A DNA stretch of 9,324 nucleotides from Planctomycetaceae bacterium (GTDB taxonomy: Bacteria > Planctomycetota > Planctomycetia > Pirellulales > UBA1268). Numbering within the stretch: the first letter of the stretch is position 1; the number at the start of each line of letters is the position of its first letter. The notes under the pieces were generated by a model. That model saw only the letters and a list, made by a program, of their open reading frames with translations, did not search any database and was not told the DNA's origin. Of this stretch, positions 8,301 through 9,324 are shown in pieces. The stretch covers positions 1-9,324 of the forward strand of contig JABHNP010000004.1 in assembly GCA_018694455.1 (NCBI GenBank), written 5' to 3'. The position numbers and the translations under genes are program-made.

Positions 8301-9324
8301 AAGAGCCACTGCAAGTGAACCGGCATCACCATCATAACCATCGACAGCGATCTGGTACGACTGCCCAGCCGTCACCGAAAGGGTAAGTCGGCTCTGCAAC
8401 ACCCTTCCGTAATCGATATCATCGTTGCTTGCGAGTCGTGTTAAATCATCAACACGCGAACCTTCATAGATGGCGAGCACCGTATCGAAGCCACTTCCAA
8501 CAGTATTTATTTCAACATTCCCCGAGGCCGGCGCGGTCCAAGTCCACCAAACACTTTTGCCACCACCAACCCCATGGTGCGTCGGCTCTCCTGACTCTTC
8601 TGTAGCATCAAGGTTGGTCCCTGATGCAGTTGATTCGTAGCCAACAAGAAGTGTTCGGTCTACAAAAGCATCGTTCGGCGATCGACTTGGCGAATAGAAA
8701 CCACTATCTGAATTACTTAGTGGACTTGTGCCTAATTCATTGGTCGCAGATGCCCAGTAGTAGTAGGTTTCGTTCACGTCCGCTGCTACGTCTTGATAGC
8801 TCGTGGTTGAGAGACTATCCGCAATGATTGTTGCTGTCGACGCATCGTCTGTTCCATTTCTCCACAATGTGTAGCTCTCGGCAGAAAGCGACGAACCCCA
8901 GGAAACTCTCACGGAACCAAGCGTGCTTCCATCGCTGGCATTTAGTCCGGACGGTGGCAACGGAACTGTCGGTTCGCTTGAGAGGCTTTCAACGAGGCGA
9001 CCTACGTTAAGCCTGCCTCCTGTTACCGTTTTCCCAACTAAACCCGCAACTGCATCGACTGTGCCAAGGAGCCCGGATCGTAATTGAGACACCGTCAAAG
9101 TAGGATCGACGGCAAGAGCAAGTGCAACGGCTCCAGCCACATGAGGGGTCGCCATACTCGTGCCACTAAATGAAGCGTAACTATTTCCCGGAGTAGTACT
9201 CACAATACCAACTCCGGGTGCTGCAATATCCACACCCGTTGCACCATAATTACTAAAATTGGCCAATGCATCATTTCGATCAGTCGCTGCGACTGAGATT
9301 ACTGCATCACTCGTATACGATGCT
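5331..9324 (-). CDS. Multidomain extracellular S8 (subtilisin-like) protease with dockerin, 5' end off the window
   Basis: The frame is open from the right edge to TGA at 5331-5333, giving 1,330 visible residues. Numbering here starts at the TTG of 9266, which is internal: the 19 codons before it read ASYTSDAVISVAATDRNDA, ordinary subtilase sequence. Catalytic Asp and His lie off the window. Visible domains: end of the S8 domain with GTSMATPHVAG (35-45, nucleophile Ser37); Fn3 (about 104-195); a beta-sandwich with NDAF, GEPTH, SVWWTWTAP and SGFDTVLAIYEG (197-327), probably substrate or surface binding; cadherin repeats (331-428, 429-527, 789-887); Ig-like domains (529-643, 889-1004); cohesin-like domains (650-788, 1009-1152); a type I dockerin with two calcium loops, DTTGDGSFSVAD (1155-1166) and DVTGNGTVSMLD (1194-1205), the second with Asn1198 for Asp; and a 95-residue polar tail. 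Inferred: a secreted or surface-attached protease. No C-terminal membrane anchor is seen, and any signal peptide would be off the window. Confidence 0.93.
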   Translation of the reverse strand, partial: ASYTSDAVISVAATDRNDALANFSNYGATGVDIAAPGVGIVSTTPGNSYASFSGTSMATPHVAGAVALALAVDPTLTVSQLRSGLLGTVDAVAGLVGKTVTGGRLNVGRLVESLSSEPTVPLPPSGLNASDGSTLGSVRVSWGSSLSAESYTLWRNGTDDASTATIIADSLSTTSYQDVAADVNETYYYWASATNELGTSPLSNSDSGFYSPSRSPNDAFVDRTLLVGYESTASGTNLDATEESGEPTHHGVGGGKSVWWTWTAPASGNVEINTVGSGFDTVLAIYEGSRVDDLTRLASNDDIDYGRVLQSRLTLSVTAGQSYQIAVDGYDGDAGSLAVALTLDAAVAPEPITDISLSSLQVNENLPAGALVGVLEAAGGGDVRYSLATGNVPNDNEKFSIRGNALKTRTQFDYESDNSYTIRVRAVSGEDSFEKTFVIFIADANDAPTIIRLSEVLVPETALPRSFVGEFTVLDEDIEDTHVLSLIAGEGSDGNTLFAIDGTSLVTTGQFDFETVEAHSIRVRATDAAGDSVDQVFTIEITDVSEGLLVEQVTPDRDGFQIRFTGQLDVSNLDLHNRVAAPENLDVTLRDSAGNLIESAIAIDDSQHGFRLVVNNGIMSAGDYTLVIRSGEDGIVAADGRLLDGNGDGLVGDDFMSTFTIQPLPAGTAIVGVPGFFETAGQEVNVPASSAGGIPIVVTASEGVMSLDMELFYNPELLDISGIELAEGMPSDALSLINVLEPGRAVVGFFSPQPLGAGSYEVARLLATVPTTAEKDQTHVLDVRGASLNEGLISTFDDDGIHVVAVGNRAPTDIRLTSSSVVENSPSGTVVGTLDAIDPDYGDTFTFELVAGEGDVNNASFAIAGSQLITTTNLDFEAGATRSIRVRVTDGDGESFELTTDIQVLNQVETLYVTALESVLDGFRMSFSQQINMDVVNLYDAMSIHGEADLNIRGAATGDVRGSVVIAADGTSLQFVADSPLAMDTYFIVARSGAHAFQTVTGEWLDGNSDEVAGDDYNGSFTVLETPAIRLEIPSFARGAGQDVNVPAASNAGIPLVLESDGTVRSLYAIFSYDSKLLNVQDVVPSSELPSFVTLTTEFLEAGRIAVMFDATGSFPDGEGAPAGRLVIANVQSQVSATAGNGSLAILSLESVISNGTLSVGGGSAVQLVAALGDTTGDGSFSVADSTLAARLAMRLDSGLVNYPLVNPSLVADVTGNGTVSMLDAAMIAGVSGVDQGPSTDSASPPRQMLLRHEGSFRRADVINTSGVLSEEESKTLSEARNSAASRAQAFADIAAGWAASRTMNEGAGFTLTGDSDETNKSIFVDPGLV
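5619..5810 (-). other. Type I dockerin region of the protease
   Basis: Encodes residues 1153-1216, two EF-hand-like calcium loops each followed by a short helix, separated by about 27 residues. Dockerins normally bind cohesins on another protein. Here the chain itself carries two cohesin-like domains immediately upstream. The first loop has canonical D-x-T-x-D-G spacing; the second replaces the middle Asp with Asn, which many functional dockerins tolerate. Confidence 0.8.
5811..6902 (-). repeat. Copy 2 of a three-domain block in the protease gene
   Basis: Encodes residues 789-1152: cadherin (AGEGDVNNASFAIAGSQLI and DFEAGATRSIRVRVTD), Ig-like (VLDGFRMSF ... WLDGNSDEVAGDDY) and cohesin-like (GAGQDVNVPAASNAGIPLVL ... 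IFSYDSKLLNVQDVV). It matches copy 1 domain by domain with almost the same length (364 against 360 residues) and leads straight into the dockerin. The cadherin repeat at 331-428, upstream of copy 1, has no Ig-like or cohesin partner. Confidence 0.75.
6903..7982 (-). repeat. Copy 1 of a three-domain block in the protease gene
   Basis: Encodes residues 429-788: cadherin (with AGEGSDGNTLFAIDGTSLV and DFETVEAHSIRVRATD), Ig-like (DRDGFQIRF ... LLDGNGDGLVGDDF) and cohesin-like (TAGQEVNVPASSAGGIPIVV ... ELFYNPELLDISGIE). It is directly followed by copy 2 in the same order. The similarity is at protein level and is diverged at DNA level, which points to an old duplication. Confidence 0.75.

Noticed and set aside
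7882..9010. Plus-strand ORFs of 60-67 codons opposite the protease gene
   Set aside because: They are antisense shadows of clear cadherin, sandwich and Fn3 coding sequence with no motifs of their own.

Overview
The window is a bacterial chromosomal segment with five protein-coding genes, four on the + strand (64-5297) and one very large gene on the - strand (5331 to the right edge, incomplete). Base composition looks close to half G+C. A member of the Planctomycetota is the best guess, by inference. The reasons are a secreted subtilase carrying cadherin, cohesin-like and dockerin modules, an ApbE variant of a type I associate with that phylum, a membrane-inserted P-loop NTPase of a kind I recall from the same phylum, and mostly weak Shine-Dalgarno sequences. 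None of this was checked by a search.

Left part: a KAP-like membrane P-loop NTPase (64-1563) is followed after 14 bases by an ApbE-type FAD:protein FMN transferase (1578-2615), so the two are probably co-transcribed. A 165-base gap with an AT-rich inverted repeat and a possible -10 box precedes a DedA/VTT-family membrane protein (2781-3620). After a further 156-base gap comes a sigma-54-dependent, NtrC-type transcriptional activator (3777-5297). Its receiver domain keeps the phosphorylatable Asp but lacks the conserved Thr/Ser and Lys. A short AT-rich hairpin with a T-run (5311-5331) separates it from the convergent gene on the other strand.

Right part: 5331-9324 (-) encodes the C-terminal 1,330 residues of an extracellular S8 (subtilisin-like) protease. 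The order is the end of the catalytic domain with the GTSMATP serine motif, Fn3, a beta-sandwich of the SVWWTWTAP type, a cadherin repeat, two copies of a roughly 360-residue cadherin + Ig-like + cohesin-like block, a type I dockerin, and a 95-residue tail. The frame is open through the right edge. The first in-frame start-like codon (TTG at 9266) lies inside the protease domain and is not the real start.

The four + strand genes do not form an obvious pathway. I see no mobile element, CRISPR array, tRNA, rRNA or recognisable defence cassette, and no convincing undescribed system. The points most worth following are the duplicated module with cohesin and dockerin in one chain, the atypical receiver, the NTPase-ApbE pairing and the signal-less ApbE.
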